Below are positions 7,811 through 16,810 of a stretch of 64,000 nucleotides of DNA, piece by piece. A program made the position numbers and the translations under genes. The DNA is taken from NCBI GenBank assembly GCA_016938235.1, contig JAFGVA010000116.1, positions 1 through 64,000 on the forward strand, written 5' to 3'. The DNA is from Bacteroidales bacterium. Its GTDB lineage: Bacteria > Bacteroidota > Bacteroidia > Bacteroidales > UBA10428. Under the pieces are notes generated by a model. The model saw nothing but the letters and a program-made list of their open reading frames with translations. It ran no database searches and was not told the DNA's origin. The stretch's first letter is position 1. Each line of letters starts with the position of its first letter.

Positions 7811-9976
7811 ATGTACAACGCATTTGTGAAAACTATTGAGCTTGCCGATGGTAGAAAGATAGAAATCGAAACCGGCAAACTGGCTAAGCAGGCCGATGGT
7901 TCAGTAGTTGTTAAAATGGGTAACACCATGTTGTTAGCAACGGTTACCTGTGCTAAAGAAGCTAAAGAAGATGTAGACTTCATGCCTTTACAGGTAGAAT
8001 ATAAAGAGAAATTTGCTGCCGCAGGTCGATTCCCGGGTGGTTTTATGAAGCGCGAATCAAGACCAGGCGATTATGAAATATTAATTTCACGTTTAGTAGA
8101 CCGTGCATTACGTCCCTTATTTCCTGATGATTTTCATGCTGAAACTTTTGTAAACGTACTCTTAATTTCAGCAGATAAAGATACTATGCCTGATGCTTTG
8201 GCAGGTTTAGCAGCATCGGCAGCAATAGCTGTTTCAGATATTCCTTTCAACGGGCCTATCTCTGAGGCACGGGTTGCCAGAATTGATGGTAAACTAGTTA
8301 TCAATCCTACATTCAGTGAGCTTGAAAAAGCAGATATCGACATTATGGTTGCCGCTACTTTAGAAAACATTTTAATGGTAGAAGGTGAAATGTCAGAGGT
8401 TTCTGAAGCAGAGATGCTTGAAGCTATAAAATTTGCTCATGATGAGATTAAGAAGCATTGTAAAGCTCAGCTTGAGTTGATGAAAGAAGTTGGTAAAACA
8501 GAAAAACGTGAATATTCTCACGAAGTCAACGATGAAGTCCTTCGCCAGCTGATTAATGAAAAACTTTACGATAAAGTATACGAAGCAGTAAAAACTACTC
8601 CAGGCAAACACGACAGGCACGATAAGCTTGATGCAATAAAAACTGCCTTTGTTGAAGAGTATACCGCCAGTCTTCCTGAAGGTGCAGAACCTAACACGTC
8701 GTTGATCGGACGTTATTATCACGATGTTGAGAAAAAAGCAGTTCGTAACCTGATTCTTGATGAGAAAGTTCGTATCGATGGAAGAAAGCTGGATGAAATA
8801 AGACCAATCTGGTGTGAGGTTAACTATCTTCCTGCTACTCATGGATCTGCAGTCTTTACCCGTGGTGAAACTCAGTCGCTTACTACCGTTACACTAGGCA
8901 CAAAACTAGATAAGAAAATGATAGACGAAGTTCTTATTCAAGGTTCCGATCAGTTTGTGTTACATTATAATTTTCCTCCGTTTTCAACCGGAGATGCACG
9001 ACCATCAAGAGGATTGAGCAGGAGAGAAGTTGGTCACGGAAATCTTGCACACCGGGCTTTAAAAAGAATGATTCCCGACAACTCACCTTATGCTATAAGG
9101 GTTGTATCTGATATACTTGAGTCAAACGGTTCGTCTTCTATGGCTACAGTTTGTGCCGGAACCCTTGCACTAATGGATGCAGGAATTAAGATTAAAAAAC
9201 CCGTATCAGGTATTGCAATGGGATTAATTACCGATACGGAAAGCAATCGTTTGGCAGTTCTTTCAGATATTCTGGGGGACGAAGACCACTTGGGTGATAT
9301 GGACTTCAAAGTTACCGGAACCGAAAATGGCATAACTGCTACCCAGATGGATATTAAAGTTGACGGTTTATCATACGAAACCTTAGCACAAGCCTTAGAA
9401 CAGGCTCGTCAGGGACGCTTACATATACTAGGTAAAATACTTGAAACTATTGATGCGCCACGTGAAGATCTGAAACCGCATGCTCCACGCATCGAGAAAT
9501 TGATTATTCCAAAAGAAATGATTGGTGCAGTAATAGGCCCTGGTGGTAAAATAATTCAGGATATTCAGGCAAAATCAGGTGCCACAGTTATTATTGAGGA
9601 AATTGAAAATGTGGGAGGTGTAGTAGATGTCTTTGCAGAAAATAAAGACGCTATTGATAAAGCACTGAAAATGATTAAAGGTATTGTAGCTGTACCTGAG
9701 ATTGGAAAAGAATACGATGGTGTGGTTAAATCTGTTGTTAGCTTTGGAGCATTTGTTGAAATTCTTCCTGGAAAAGACGGATTATTACACATTAGCGAAA
9801 TTGATTGGAAACGAGTTGAGAAGGTTGAGGACTATTTGAAAGTGGGCGATGAGATTACTGTTAAACTGATTGACATCGATCAGAAAACAGGAAAACTTAA
9901 GCTTTCTAAAAAGGTTCTTATTCCAAAACCGGAAAGACCCGACAACCCACCAAAACAAGATAACGACCAACGCTAA
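7811..9976 (+). CDS. pnp: Polyribonucleotide nucleotidyltransferase (PNPase)
   Basis: The 721-residue protein has two RNase PH domains. The first starts near residue 10 and contains [11 protein letters not shown]; the second includes [15 protein letters not shown] and the phosphate-site block around [12 protein letters not shown] linker helical domain lies between them. A KH domain follows ([18 protein letters not shown], about 564-581, with the GPGG loop) and an S1 domain ([19 protein letters not shown], about 645-663). PNPase degrades RNA 3' to 5' by phosphorolysis, as a trimer. Length and domain order are those of the complete enzyme. The gene lies downstream of rpsO as in many bacteria. 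The 284-bp gap in front holds the rpsO terminator and a weak stem (7755-7760 with 7778-7783) that could be a leader structure. Confidence 0.98.
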   Translation: MYNAFVKTIELADGRKIEIETGKLAKQADGSVVVKMGNTMLLATVTCAKEAKEDVDFMPLQVEYKEKFAAAGRFPGGFMKRESRPGDYEILISRLVDRALRPLFPDDFHAETFVNVLLISADKDTMPDALAGLAASAAIAVSDIPFNGPISEARVARIDGKLVINPTFSELEKADIDIMVAATLENILMVEGEMSEVSEAEMLEAIKFAHDEIKKHCKAQLELMKEVGKTEKREYSHEVNDEVLRQLINEKLYDKVYEAVKTTPGKHDRHDKLDAIKTAFVEEYTASLPEGAEPNTSLIGRYYHDVEKKAVRNLILDEKVRIDGRKLDEIRPIWCEVNYLPATHGSAVFTRGETQSLTTVTLGTKLDKKMIDEVLIQGSDQFVLHYNFPPFSTGDARPSRGLSRREVGHGNLAHRALKRMIPDNSPYAIRVVSDILESNGSSSMATVCAGTLALMDAGIKIKKPVSGIAMGLITDTESNRLAVLSDILGDEDHLGDMDFKVTGTENGITATQMDIKVDGLSYETLAQALEQARQGRLHILGKILETIDAPREDLKPHAPRIEKLIIPKEMIGAVIGPGGKIIQDIQAKSGATVIIEEIENVGGVVDVFAENKDAIDKALKMIKGIVAVPEIGKEYDGVVKSVVSFGAFVEILPGKDGLLHISEIDWKRVEKVEDYLKVGDEITVKLIDIDQKTGKLKLSKKVLIPKPERPDNPPKQDNDQR

Positions 9977-9979
9977 ATT

Positions 9980-10006
9980 AAAGGCCTTTTTAAGGCCTTT
10001 TTTTAT
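9980..10006 (+). terminator. Terminator of pnp
   Basis: AAAGGCC (9980-9986) pairs with GGCCTTT (9994-10000) and the stem is followed by a T-run. It lies 3 bases after the pnp stop codon. Confidence 0.8.
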
Positions 10007-10017
10007 TTTTACATCCT

Positions 10018-10509
10018 ATGGAAAAACAAAAACGACTCAATAATTTTGTAAATAAGCTCGGAGAAATTAAGGATGACATTAGTCCCTCCGATTTTCTGTT
10101 TTACAATATGGGTCACTTTCCGCTTATTTATAAAAACCTGCTTGCCCGGCAGGACTCTTGTACAACTTGTAAAGAGAAACTTATTTGCTTTGAGAAACTT
10201 GTTAATGGGTTGCCGGGAAATATTGCCGGAAATCCGGGTGAAAGGAAAAAATTTGAAGCAGAAAAGACCCTTATTGAAGAACATCTTAAAAGGAACCATA
10301 ATATGCATTTCCCCGGATATTATACATCACTCGGAAGTCTTTTAGGGATTGTTCTTGCGGGTATTGCCATAACGATAATTAATGTTTTAATGTCCGAAGA
10401 GTTGTTTAACAGACTGACACTCATTGGATTTACAGTAGGCATAGTTGTTGGTAGGCTGGTTGGGGTACTTTTAGACAAAAATATTTTTAAAAGGAATTTG
10501 CAACTTTAA
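10018..10509 (+). CDS. Small membrane protein of unknown function
   Basis: The 163-residue protein starts just after the pnp terminator. The N-terminal soluble part (1-98) contains a cysteine group CTTCKEKLICFEKL (C-x2-C-x5-C, about 43-56). Two membrane helices follow (about 102-122 and 134-154) and it ends with a short basic tail (DKNIFKRNLQL). I do not recognise a named family. The soluble half faces the cytoplasm if the positive tail does. No partner gene is evident: it is flanked by the pnp terminator upstream and a 193-bp gap downstream. A real gene by length and composition; the function cannot be called. Confidence 0.8.
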   Translation: MEKQKRLNNFVNKLGEIKDDISPSDFLFYNMGHFPLIYKNLLARQDSCTTCKEKLICFEKLVNGLPGNIAGNPGERKKFEAEKTLIEEHLKRNHNMHFPGYYTSLGSLLGIVLAGIAITIINVLMSEELFNRLTLIGFTVGIVVGRLVGVLLDKNIFKRNLQL

Positions 10510-10631
10510 TCAAAATAATTGCGTATATTTTAATTCTTTATTGAGTAAACTAAAAATGCTGAATAGCAGAAATATTCAAGCTTTTTAATATCTTTTCAGA
10601 CATATTGATTTTTTTTTAATGAAAACATTAT

Positions 10632-10639
10632 TATGTTTG
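10632..10639 (+). promoter_or_regulatory. Promoter -7 element of the TPR lipoprotein gene
   Basis: TATGTTTG at 10632-10639 fits TAnnTTTG. The nearest TTG (10605-10607) is 24 bp upstream, longer than usual. It would give a 5' leader of roughly 55-60 bases. Confidence 0.4.
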
Positions 10640-10702
10640 TAAGTAACTATCAACCAAGTAACCAGCAAAACTAATTTGTAAATCAAATAATTATTCAGAA
10701 CT

Positions 10703-12430
10703 ATGAAAAATTTAAAACTAAACCTTCTTTTAATTGCTGTATCAGCGTTAGTCTTAAGCAATTGCGGAGGCTTACAAAAGATGGTTGACAATGCGGAATC
10801 TGTATCATACAAGGTGCAACCAACCCCGCTTGAAACACATGGTGGAGAAGTTGAAATTACAGTTGATGCTTCTTTTCCCGAAAAATTCTTTAACAAAAAA
10901 GCTATCGTAACAGCTACTCCTGTGCTTAAGTACGAAGGCGGTCAAACCGAATTTGAATCTATTACATTACAAGGTGAAAGCGTTGAAGCCAACAACAAAG
11001 TTATTCCTTATGCTGGCGGAAGCTATTCTCTATCAGCTAAAATCCCTTATGAGGATGCGATGTTAAAATCTATGCTTGTTATGCAAATGACTGCTCAGAT
11101 CGGTGACAAAGCTGCTGTTGAAATTCCTGGTGTGCCTATTGCTACTGGTGTTATTGCAACTCCAACTTTAGTAATGGTTAAGCCTGAGGCAATTGCAATG
11201 AGCGATAACTTCAAAAGAATTATTCCTGAAACTTACAGCTCAGACATTCATTATGTAATTAACAAGTATGATGTAAGAAGCTCAGAATTAAAATCTGACG
11301 ATATCGTTGATTTTAATAATAAAGTTAAAGCTGCCAGCGAAAACGAAAGAGTTGAAATTAAAGCCGCTAAAATTTCTGCTTATGCTTCGCCTGACGGAGA
11401 AATAGACTTGAATACCAAACTTTCTGACAATCGTGGAAAATCAGCAGAATCATATTTAAGCAAAACGCTTAAGAAACTTAATGTTCAGGGTTCTGATGCT
11501 GAACAATTCCTGCAAGTTGTTTCTACTGCAGAAGACTGGGACGGTTTCAAAAAATTAATGGAAGAATCTACAATTAAAGACAAAGAATTAATTCTTCGTG
11601 TTCTTTCAATGTATTCCGATGCTGATGTAAGAGAAAAAGAGATTAAAAATATCGCTGAAGCTTACTTAGAAATTAAAGATGATGTTCTTCCAAAATTACG
11701 TCGTTCTCAATTATTGATTGATGTTGACAAAGTTGGATACTCTGATGAAGAGCTTTCTGCACTTGCTTCTGAAAACCCTGATACACTTAATGTTGAAGAA
11801 TTGCTTTATGCTGCAACTTTAACTGATGATAACGAAACTAAATTAGCTATCTATCAGAAAACTTTCGAAAAATATCCTGAATGTGTTCGTGCCATCAACA
11901 ACGTTGGTTACGTTTATGTTAAGTTGGGTAAAACAGCTGAAGCTAAAGCTGCATTCGAAAAAGCAAAAGCTATTAAAGAGAACGACATCGTTAAAAATAA
12001 CTTAGGCGTTGTTGCACTTCTTGAAGGTGATGCTGCTGCTGCTGAAGCATTATTTACTTCTGCAATGAGTGCTGGTGAATCAGTTAACTATAACTTAGGA
12101 ATCATCAAAATACAACAAGGTGATTACGCTGCTGCTGTTAACTACTTCGGTAACAAGCCTTCATTTAATGCTGCACTTGCTCAACTTTGCAATGGCGAAA
12201 CAGAAAAATGTATTACTACTTTAACCGAACTTGGTGAAGTTGATTGCTCTTGGGTATATTACCTGAAAGCAGTTGCTGGTGCACGTGCCGGTCGCGAAGA
12301 AGTTGTTCTTTCAAACATTCGTTTAGCTGTTGAGAAAGATAAAGAAGGTGAAATTAAAGCTTATGCTCTTAAAGACGCTGAATTCAGAAACTTTATAGCA
12401 AGTGAAGGTTTTGCTGCAATAGTTCAATAA
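10703..12430 (+). CDS. OmpA-like / TPR lipoprotein, probably abundant
   Basis: The 575-residue protein has a lipoprotein signal (MKNLKLNLLLIAVSALVLSN, then Cys at 21). A beta-rich domain follows (about 35-170). Next is an OmpA-like segment (about 185-270) with VEIKAAKISAYASPDGEI and LSDNRGKSAESYLSKTL. The C-terminal half has tetratricopeptide-like repeats, e.g. VRAINNVGYVYVKLGKTAEA and KAFEKAKAI-type helices (about 395-480). It is probably anchored in the outer membrane and may contact peptidoglycan. Codon use is strongly skewed to GCT, GAA, AAA and CGT compared with its neighbours, as in highly expressed genes. It stands alone with its own promoter element and a strong terminator. A structural envelope protein is the best guess; no reaction can be named. 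Confidence 0.85.
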   Translation: MKNLKLNLLLIAVSALVLSNCGGLQKMVDNAESVSYKVQPTPLETHGGEVEITVDASFPEKFFNKKAIVTATPVLKYEGGQTEFESITLQGESVEANNKVIPYAGGSYSLSAKIPYEDAMLKSMLVMQMTAQIGDKAAVEIPGVPIATGVIATPTLVMVKPEAIAMSDNFKRIIPETYSSDIHYVINKYDVRSSELKSDDIVDFNNKVKAASENERVEIKAAKISAYASPDGEIDLNTKLSDNRGKSAESYLSKTLKKLNVQGSDAEQFLQVVSTAEDWDGFKKLMEESTIKDKELILRVLSMYSDADVREKEIKNIAEAYLEIKDDVLPKLRRSQLLIDVDKVGYSDEELSALASENPDTLNVEELLYAATLTDDNETKLAIYQKTFEKYPECVRAINNVGYVYVKLGKTAEAKAAFEKAKAIKENDIVKNNLGVVALLEGDAAAAEALFTSAMSAGESVNYNLGIIKIQQGDYAAAVNYFGNKPSFNAALAQLCNGETEKCITTLTELGEVDCSWVYYLKAVAGARAGREEVVLSNIRLAVEKDKEGEIKAYALKDAEFRNFIASEGFAAIVQ

Positions 12431-12452
12431 TAATATTCAACAGAATATATAC

Positions 12453-12487
12453 AAAAGCGGTTTGTCATTGACAAACCGCTTTTTTTA
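12453..12487 (+). terminator. Strong terminator of the TPR lipoprotein gene
   Basis: A 15-bp perfect stem (12453-12467 with 12469-12483) is followed by a T-run to 12486. Confidence 0.88.
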
Positions 12488-12545
12488 TGTCTTGATATTT
12501 CTGTGCAGAATAATTCTCTCGTCCAAAAACTAAGGGATGTGACTT

Positions 12546-12938
12546 TTAGCCTGTAAATTCGGTATGGCAGTCTTTGCAATAGTATGAACCTCTAATGTTT
12601 CCAAAAGGAATAAAAGCTAAAAGAGATAAAATTATACCGAAAAACTTAATTGTTGAATTTCTGCCAATGCCAAACTTTATATTTGCAGAACCACAATTAG
12701 GGCATATTTTACAGCTTTCTGCAAAGTCGTTTATCTTTAAAAGCTTTGAAGCTTTGTCCCAGTCTTCTTCGTAAACTAGAATCTGAATACCGGCGCCAAG
12801 CATGCCATTATAAACAGGCAACAGATTTGTGAAATTATCGTTTGCCACAAGAGCAGGGATTCCTTCATTTGCAAGTCTTCCCTTAAGAATATGTGCTTCC
12901 TGAATATTATTACAAATCAGTAGAGTTCGGGTATTCAT
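12546..12938 (-). CDS. DUF2007 (putative signal-transducing) protein with zinc ribbon and membrane segment
   Basis: The 130-residue protein has an N-terminal DUF2007 domain (about 1-68; LLICNNIQEAHILKGRLANE, GIQILVYEEDWDKASKLL), a fold related to PII-like ferredoxin domains. It is followed by a Cys pair CPNCGSANIKFG, a hydrophobic helix (about 97-112) and a second pair YCKDCHTEF. The four cysteines can form one zinc ribbon split by the hydrophobic stretch. Its start overlaps the stop of the PKD lipoprotein gene by 4 bp (ATGA), so the two are co-translated. The role is unknown; DUF2007 proteins are common in Bacteroidota. Confidence 0.85.
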   Translation of the reverse strand: MNTRTLLICNNIQEAHILKGRLANEGIPALVANDNFTNLLPVYNGMLGAGIQILVYEEDWDKASKLLKINDFAESCKICPNCGSANIKFGIGRNSTIKFFGIILSLLAFIPFGNIRGSYYCKDCHTEFTG

Positions 12939-13612
12939 TTTAATGTTGGCGAAGATTCAAAGTTAAGAATGAATCTTTTATCTTTTAATGCTTCACTTTC
13001 AGCTCCTATCGGATCAACGTCGTATTCCCAATAGCTCGAAGTATCGGTTATAGAGATTGTAGTTGTGCTATTAAATTCAATGGATTCAGGGAAAGCAAGG
13101 AGACAATATTTATCTTCAAGTTCGAACATTACTTCAATTGAGTTCCAGGTGGTTTGTATTGCATCTGAAATGTCGTTAGAATTCATATCACCATGTTCAA
13201 TCAGGTCATAAAGATAGCCAGCATCCCAATCGAGGTGAAACGAACGTACATTACTTACGGTAACAGAACTTGTATTTTGAACCTTATAAAAGGTGTTTTT
13301 TGGTGCTTCAATCGATATTTCTTTTGTAAGTGTGTCTTTTCCCCCCTCACCAAAAGCTTTTAGGGTTACTAAATAGTTTCCCTGTGCCAGGTAAATATAG
13401 TTTGGCGAATAGTCAATTGACAAGCCTCCATCACCAAAATCCCAGATATAATCAGTGGCATTTGATGAATTATTTTGAAATTCAATATAAGCGGGAACCG
13501 AGTTTGTAATTATATTCATTTCAAAATCGGCAGCAGGCTTAATTATCTCGTTTTTTTCTCCACAGCTAAAAATAAATATAACAAGACCTGTAAGTACGAT
13601 AAATTTCTTCAT
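12935..13612 (-). CDS. PKD-domain lipoprotein
   Basis: The 225-residue protein starts with a lipoprotein signal (MKKFIVLTGLVIFIFSC; Cys 17). A PKD domain follows (about 28-105): VPAYIEFQNNSSNATDYIWD, then FGDGG and YLAQGNYLVTLKAFGEGG, the standard immunoglobulin-like fold marks. The C-terminal half (about 110-225) is beta-rich without a recognised family. It is probably exposed at the cell surface or periplasm, where PKD modules serve in protein or glycan contacts. It is co-translated with the downstream DUF2007 gene (4-bp overlap), and lies 30 bp after the stop of the SpoU methylase gene on the same strand. Confidence 0.85.
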   Translation of the reverse strand: MKKFIVLTGLVIFIFSCGEKNEIIKPAADFEMNIITNSVPAYIEFQNNSSNATDYIWDFGDGGLSIDYSPNYIYLAQGNYLVTLKAFGEGGKDTLTKEISIEAPKNTFYKVQNTSSVTVSNVRSFHLDWDAGYLYDLIEHGDMNSNDISDAIQTTWNSIEVMFELEDKYCLLAFPESIEFNSTTTISITDTSSYWEYDVDPIGAESEALKDKRFILNFESSPTLK

Positions 13613-13642
13613 ATTGATAGGTGTTTTAAAGGTAAAAATAAA

Positions 13643-14185
13643 CTATTTGTGTTCAATTCCTGTTAAATGCCTGGCTATTTCCCAGATAACAATACCGGCA
13701 CAAACCGAAATATTTAGCGAATGTTTGGTGCCATATTGAGGAATCTCTATTGCTCCATCGCAATAATCAACAACTTTTTGCTGTACGCCTCTTACTTCGT
13801 GTCCAAAAACAATGGCTGTTTTCTGTTCGGGTTTCGGCTTGTATTCGCCAAGTTTAAAAGCTTTTTCGGCCTGTTCGATTGCAAGCAGGGTATAGCCTTT
13901 TTCTTTGAGTTTTATTAATGCATCCAGTGTCTCGGAGCAATATTCCCACTCAACCGATTCTGTGGCACCCAGAGCAGTTTTATGAATCTCGTTTTGGGGT
14001 GGGGTGGCAGTTATTCCGCAGAGGAGAATTTTTTCTATTAAAAAAGCATCTGCAGTTCTAAAAACCGACCCAATGTTGTTCATGCTTCTTATATTGTCGA
14101 GTACTATGGTAAGCGGGATTTTCTTTGTTGTTTTGAACTCTTTGACACTTAGTCTGTTTAACTCTTCGTTAAGGTATTTTCGCAT
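13643..14185 (-). CDS. TrmH/SpoU family RNA 2'-O-methyltransferase
   Basis: The 180-residue protein carries the three SPOUT motifs. Motif 1 is LDNIRSMNNIGSVFRTADAF (about 29-48), with the catalytic Arg. Motif 2 is AIVFGHEVRGV (about 124-134). Motif 3 is IPQYGTKHSLNISVCAGIVI (about 148-167). It forms the trefoil-knot SAM site and acts as a dimer on tRNA or rRNA ribose. It is short, lacking the extra N-terminal RNA-binding domain of RlmB, so the exact target cannot be given. It is the first gene of a minus-strand run with the PKD lipoprotein and DUF2007 genes and is divergent from sucC. Confidence 0.93.
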   Translation of the reverse strand: MRKYLNEELNRLSVKEFKTTKKIPLTIVLDNIRSMNNIGSVFRTADAFLIEKILLCGITATPPQNEIHKTALGATESVEWEYCSETLDALIKLKEKGYTLLAIEQAEKAFKLGEYKPKPEQKTAIVFGHEVRGVQQKVVDYCDGAIEIPQYGTKHSLNISVCAGIVIWEIARHLTGIEHK

Positions 14186-14267
14186 CCTTTTTATTTAGAA
14201 ATGATATTATTCGCTAAATAAATAAAATTAGGTTAAATTTAATGTTATACCCCTAAAATTTAGGAAA

Positions 14268-15458
14268 ATGAACATTCACGAATACCAGGGAAAGTCAATC
14301 CTAATAAAATATGGCGTAAAAGTTCCTGCCGGAGAAGTAGCATTTACAGTTGAAGAGGCAAAACAAGCTGCAAAAAAAATTCAAAACGAAACAGGTGTCA
14401 GCACCTGGGTTGTAAAAGCGCAAATACATGCCGGAGGACGCGGTAAAGGTGGCGGAGTAAAACTTGCCAAGTCTATGAACGATGTAGAAAAGCTTGCTAA
14501 GGATATTATCGGGATGCAACTGGTTACGCACCAAACAGGATCTGAAGGTAAGAAAGTGCACAAAGTTTTAATTCAGCAAGATGTTTATTATCCGGGTGAA
14601 AGTTCTATTGATGAATATTATATGAGTATTCTTTTAAACCGTTCAAGCGGTAAAAATATTATCATTTATTCTACCGAAGGTGGTATGGATATTGAAGATG
14701 TTGCTGAAAAAACACCTCATCTGATTCATAGGGAAGAAGTTGATCCCGGGGTTGGATTGCAGGGTTTTCAGGCTCGAAGAATTGCATATAACCTGGGATT
14801 ATCGGGAAATGCTTTTAAAGAAATGGTGAAATTTACTCAATCTTTATATGAAGCATACATTGGAAGCGATGCCTCACTTGTTGAAATTAATCCGGTTTTG
14901 AAAACATCTGATGACCAGATAATGGCTGTGGATGCGAAAATAACCCTCGACGACAACGCGATGTTTCGACACAGGGATTATGAAGAAATGCGCGATTTGA
15001 ACGAGGAAGATCCGGCAGAAGTAGATGCAGGCAAACACAACCTAAACTTCATCAAACTTGACGGAAATGTTGGCTGTATGGTTAACGGGGCTGGCTTAGC
15101 CATGTCAACTATGGATATAATAAAACTTTCTGGTGGCGATCCTGCAAACTTTCTTGACGTAGGAGGGGCTGCCAATGCAAAAACTGTTGAAGCCGGATTT
15201 AGAATAATACTGCAAGATCCGAATGTTAAAGCAATTCTGATTAATATTTTCGGGGGCATAGTGCGATGTGATCGGGTTGCAGAGGGTGTAATAGAGGCAT
15301 ATAAAGCAATCGGAAATATAACTGTTCCTGTTATTGTCAGGTTACAAGGTACAAATGCCGAGATTGCTAAGGAGTTAATAGATAATTCAGAACTGGAGGT
15401 GCTTTCGGCAATTACCTTGCAGGAGGCAGCAGACAGGGTGAAAGAAGTTTTTGCCTAG
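14268..15458 (+). CDS. sucC: Succinate-CoA ligase (ADP-forming) beta subunit
   Basis: The 396-residue protein shows the ATP-grasp start MNIHEYQGKSILIKYGVKVP, the ATP-site block VVKAQIHAGGRGKGGGVK (about 49-66), the metal ligands in LVEINPVL and AVDAKITLDDNAMFRH, and the CoA-ligase domain with FLDVGGAA and LINIFGGIVRCD (about 325-336). It makes ATP from succinyl-CoA in the TCA cycle together with the alpha subunit. Length is normal. The alpha-subunit gene sucD is not next to it (arcA follows on the opposite strand), so the two subunits must be encoded apart in this genome. Confidence 0.97.
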   Translation: MNIHEYQGKSILIKYGVKVPAGEVAFTVEEAKQAAKKIQNETGVSTWVVKAQIHAGGRGKGGGVKLAKSMNDVEKLAKDIIGMQLVTHQTGSEGKKVHKVLIQQDVYYPGESSIDEYYMSILLNRSSGKNIIIYSTEGGMDIEDVAEKTPHLIHREEVDPGVGLQGFQARRIAYNLGLSGNAFKEMVKFTQSLYEAYIGSDASLVEINPVLKTSDDQIMAVDAKITLDDNAMFRHRDYEEMRDLNEEDPAEVDAGKHNLNFIKLDGNVGCMVNGAGLAMSTMDIIKLSGGDPANFLDVGGAANAKTVEAGFRIILQDPNVKAILINIFGGIVRCDRVAEGVIEAYKAIGNITVPVIVRLQGTNAEIAKELIDNSELEVLSAITLQEAADRVKEVFA

Positions 15459-15480
15459 TAGCGGGGTGCAACATATCTTG

Positions 15481-15509
15481 AAGGCCTTCTTAAAAAGCAG
15501 GCCTTTTTT
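15481..15509 (+). terminator. Terminator after sucC
   Basis: AAGGCCT (15481-15487) pairs with AGGCCTT (15499-15505), followed by a T-run ending at 15509. The last bases overlap the stop of arcA, which converges from the other strand. Confidence 0.75.
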
Positions 15510-16743
15510 ATTCTCTTAAAAGGGGCATAGTCATACATCTCGGGCCACCACCACCTCTGGCAAGCTCCGATCCTTCTATGGTTATCAGGTATTTTTTGTA
15601 ATTATCAATATTTACATTACCATCTAAAAAATCGTAACCTGATATAACTTCATATCCATGTTTATTCAAGGCTTCAGCTGTATGAATGTTTCTTTGATAT
15701 CCGATTATCTTTCCGGGACTAAAAGTGAAAAAGTTTGCCCCGCTATGCCATTGTTCTCTCTCCTGTAGTAACTGGTTCCCACCGCCACAGTATACCGGTT
15801 TATAATCCAGTCCGGCCAGATGCAGGCCTTTAAGCAGATCCTTAACATAGGCAATCTTCTTTATAATGCCATTATCTATATCCATTTTAATAGTATGATA
15901 GCGGTTTTCTCCCAGCACCAAAGGCTTGTAAACCATGCATTCTGAATCCGAAAGAAGAGTAAAAACCATGTCAATGTGAATAAACGATTCAGGTTCATGA
16001 GGTAATTCCTGAATCAAAACTGTTTTAAGGTCTTGAAACTGACTCACTTTTTGAATTAGCCGGTCAACTGCCTCAGGAGTTGTACGTGAACCTATGCCAA
16101 TAATTAAAACCTCAGGCGAAGCGACCAAAACATCGCCTCCTTCTATGGTGATGTTGCTTTCATCTTCATCGCTTAACAGGCAAACATTGCAGCACTCATC
16201 AATGCTGTGCCGGTAGATAATATCCAGGATTATTGATTCGGGTTTCCGCACGGTTCTCGCCATGGAGCTTACATAAATCGTATTTCCAATAGAGAATGAG
16301 GCATCGCGCATAAAGAAAAAATTATGCAGGGGATTTACAGCAAACTGGTCCTGTTTAAGGAAATTTGAAAGTGATACCTGCGGCAGGGGTATACCCTCAA
16401 TTATTGTTTTAGTGAATTGCTCATCCGATAAGTTATCTAGTACAAGCGATAAATCCTGCACTTTAGAATAGTTTTCAAGAGCATGGATAAGTTCATTTTT
16501 TGCTTCGGGCTTTTTTACAATATTGTTTAGCAGGAGATCACGGATTTCAACAACATGAGTAACTTTATTTAGAATTGACTTAAAAATGGAATACTCATCT
16601 CTGGCAATAGGAAGATTGAGAATATCGCTATACAAAGCACGTTCTGCTGTAGCCGGGGTCATGTTCTCAACTTCAGGACCGGGCTCATGAATAAGTACAG
16701 ATTTTAAATTTCCGAATTCTGAGTTAACACCTACCTTAAGCAT
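15508..16743 (-). CDS. arcA: Arginine deiminase
   Basis: The 411-residue protein begins with VNSEFGNLKSVLIHEPGPE (about 5-23). It contains the guanidino-binding block FMRDASFSIG (about 144-153), IEGGDVLVASPEVLIIGIGS (about 200-219), the catalytic His in FIHIDMVFTLL (about 258-268) and the catalytic Cys 403 in GGGGPRCMTMPL. These are the residues of the amidinotransferase-fold arginine deiminase, which converts arginine to citrulline and ammonia. No arcB, arcC or arcD gene is adjacent, so the complete ATP-yielding deiminase pathway is not encoded here. It converges on sucC and follows the Fe-S gene on the same strand by 67 bp. Confidence 0.95.
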   Translation of the reverse strand: MLKVGVNSEFGNLKSVLIHEPGPEVENMTPATAERALYSDILNLPIARDEYSIFKSILNKVTHVVEIRDLLLNNIVKKPEAKNELIHALENYSKVQDLSLVLDNLSDEQFTKTIIEGIPLPQVSLSNFLKQDQFAVNPLHNFFFMRDASFSIGNTIYVSSMARTVRKPESIILDIIYRHSIDECCNVCLLSDEDESNITIEGGDVLVASPEVLIIGIGSRTTPEAVDRLIQKVSQFQDLKTVLIQELPHEPESFIHIDMVFTLLSDSECMVYKPLVLGENRYHTIKMDIDNGIIKKIAYVKDLLKGLHLAGLDYKPVYCGGGNQLLQEREQWHSGANFFTFSPGKIIGYQRNIHTAEALNKHGYEVISGYDFLDGNVNIDNYKKYLITIEGSELARGGGGPRCMTMPLLRE

Positions 16744-16810
16744 ATGTTTTTTCTTGAAGTTAGCTTTTTTGGGCTATTAAAAAAAATGAAGAAAGTCAAC
16801 TTGGAATAGT

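Noticed and set aside
8393-8842. 149-codon open frame on the minus strand inside pnp
   Set aside because: It is fully antisense to the conserved PNPase gene; the translation is rich in Phe, Ile and Cys as expected of a shadow frame.
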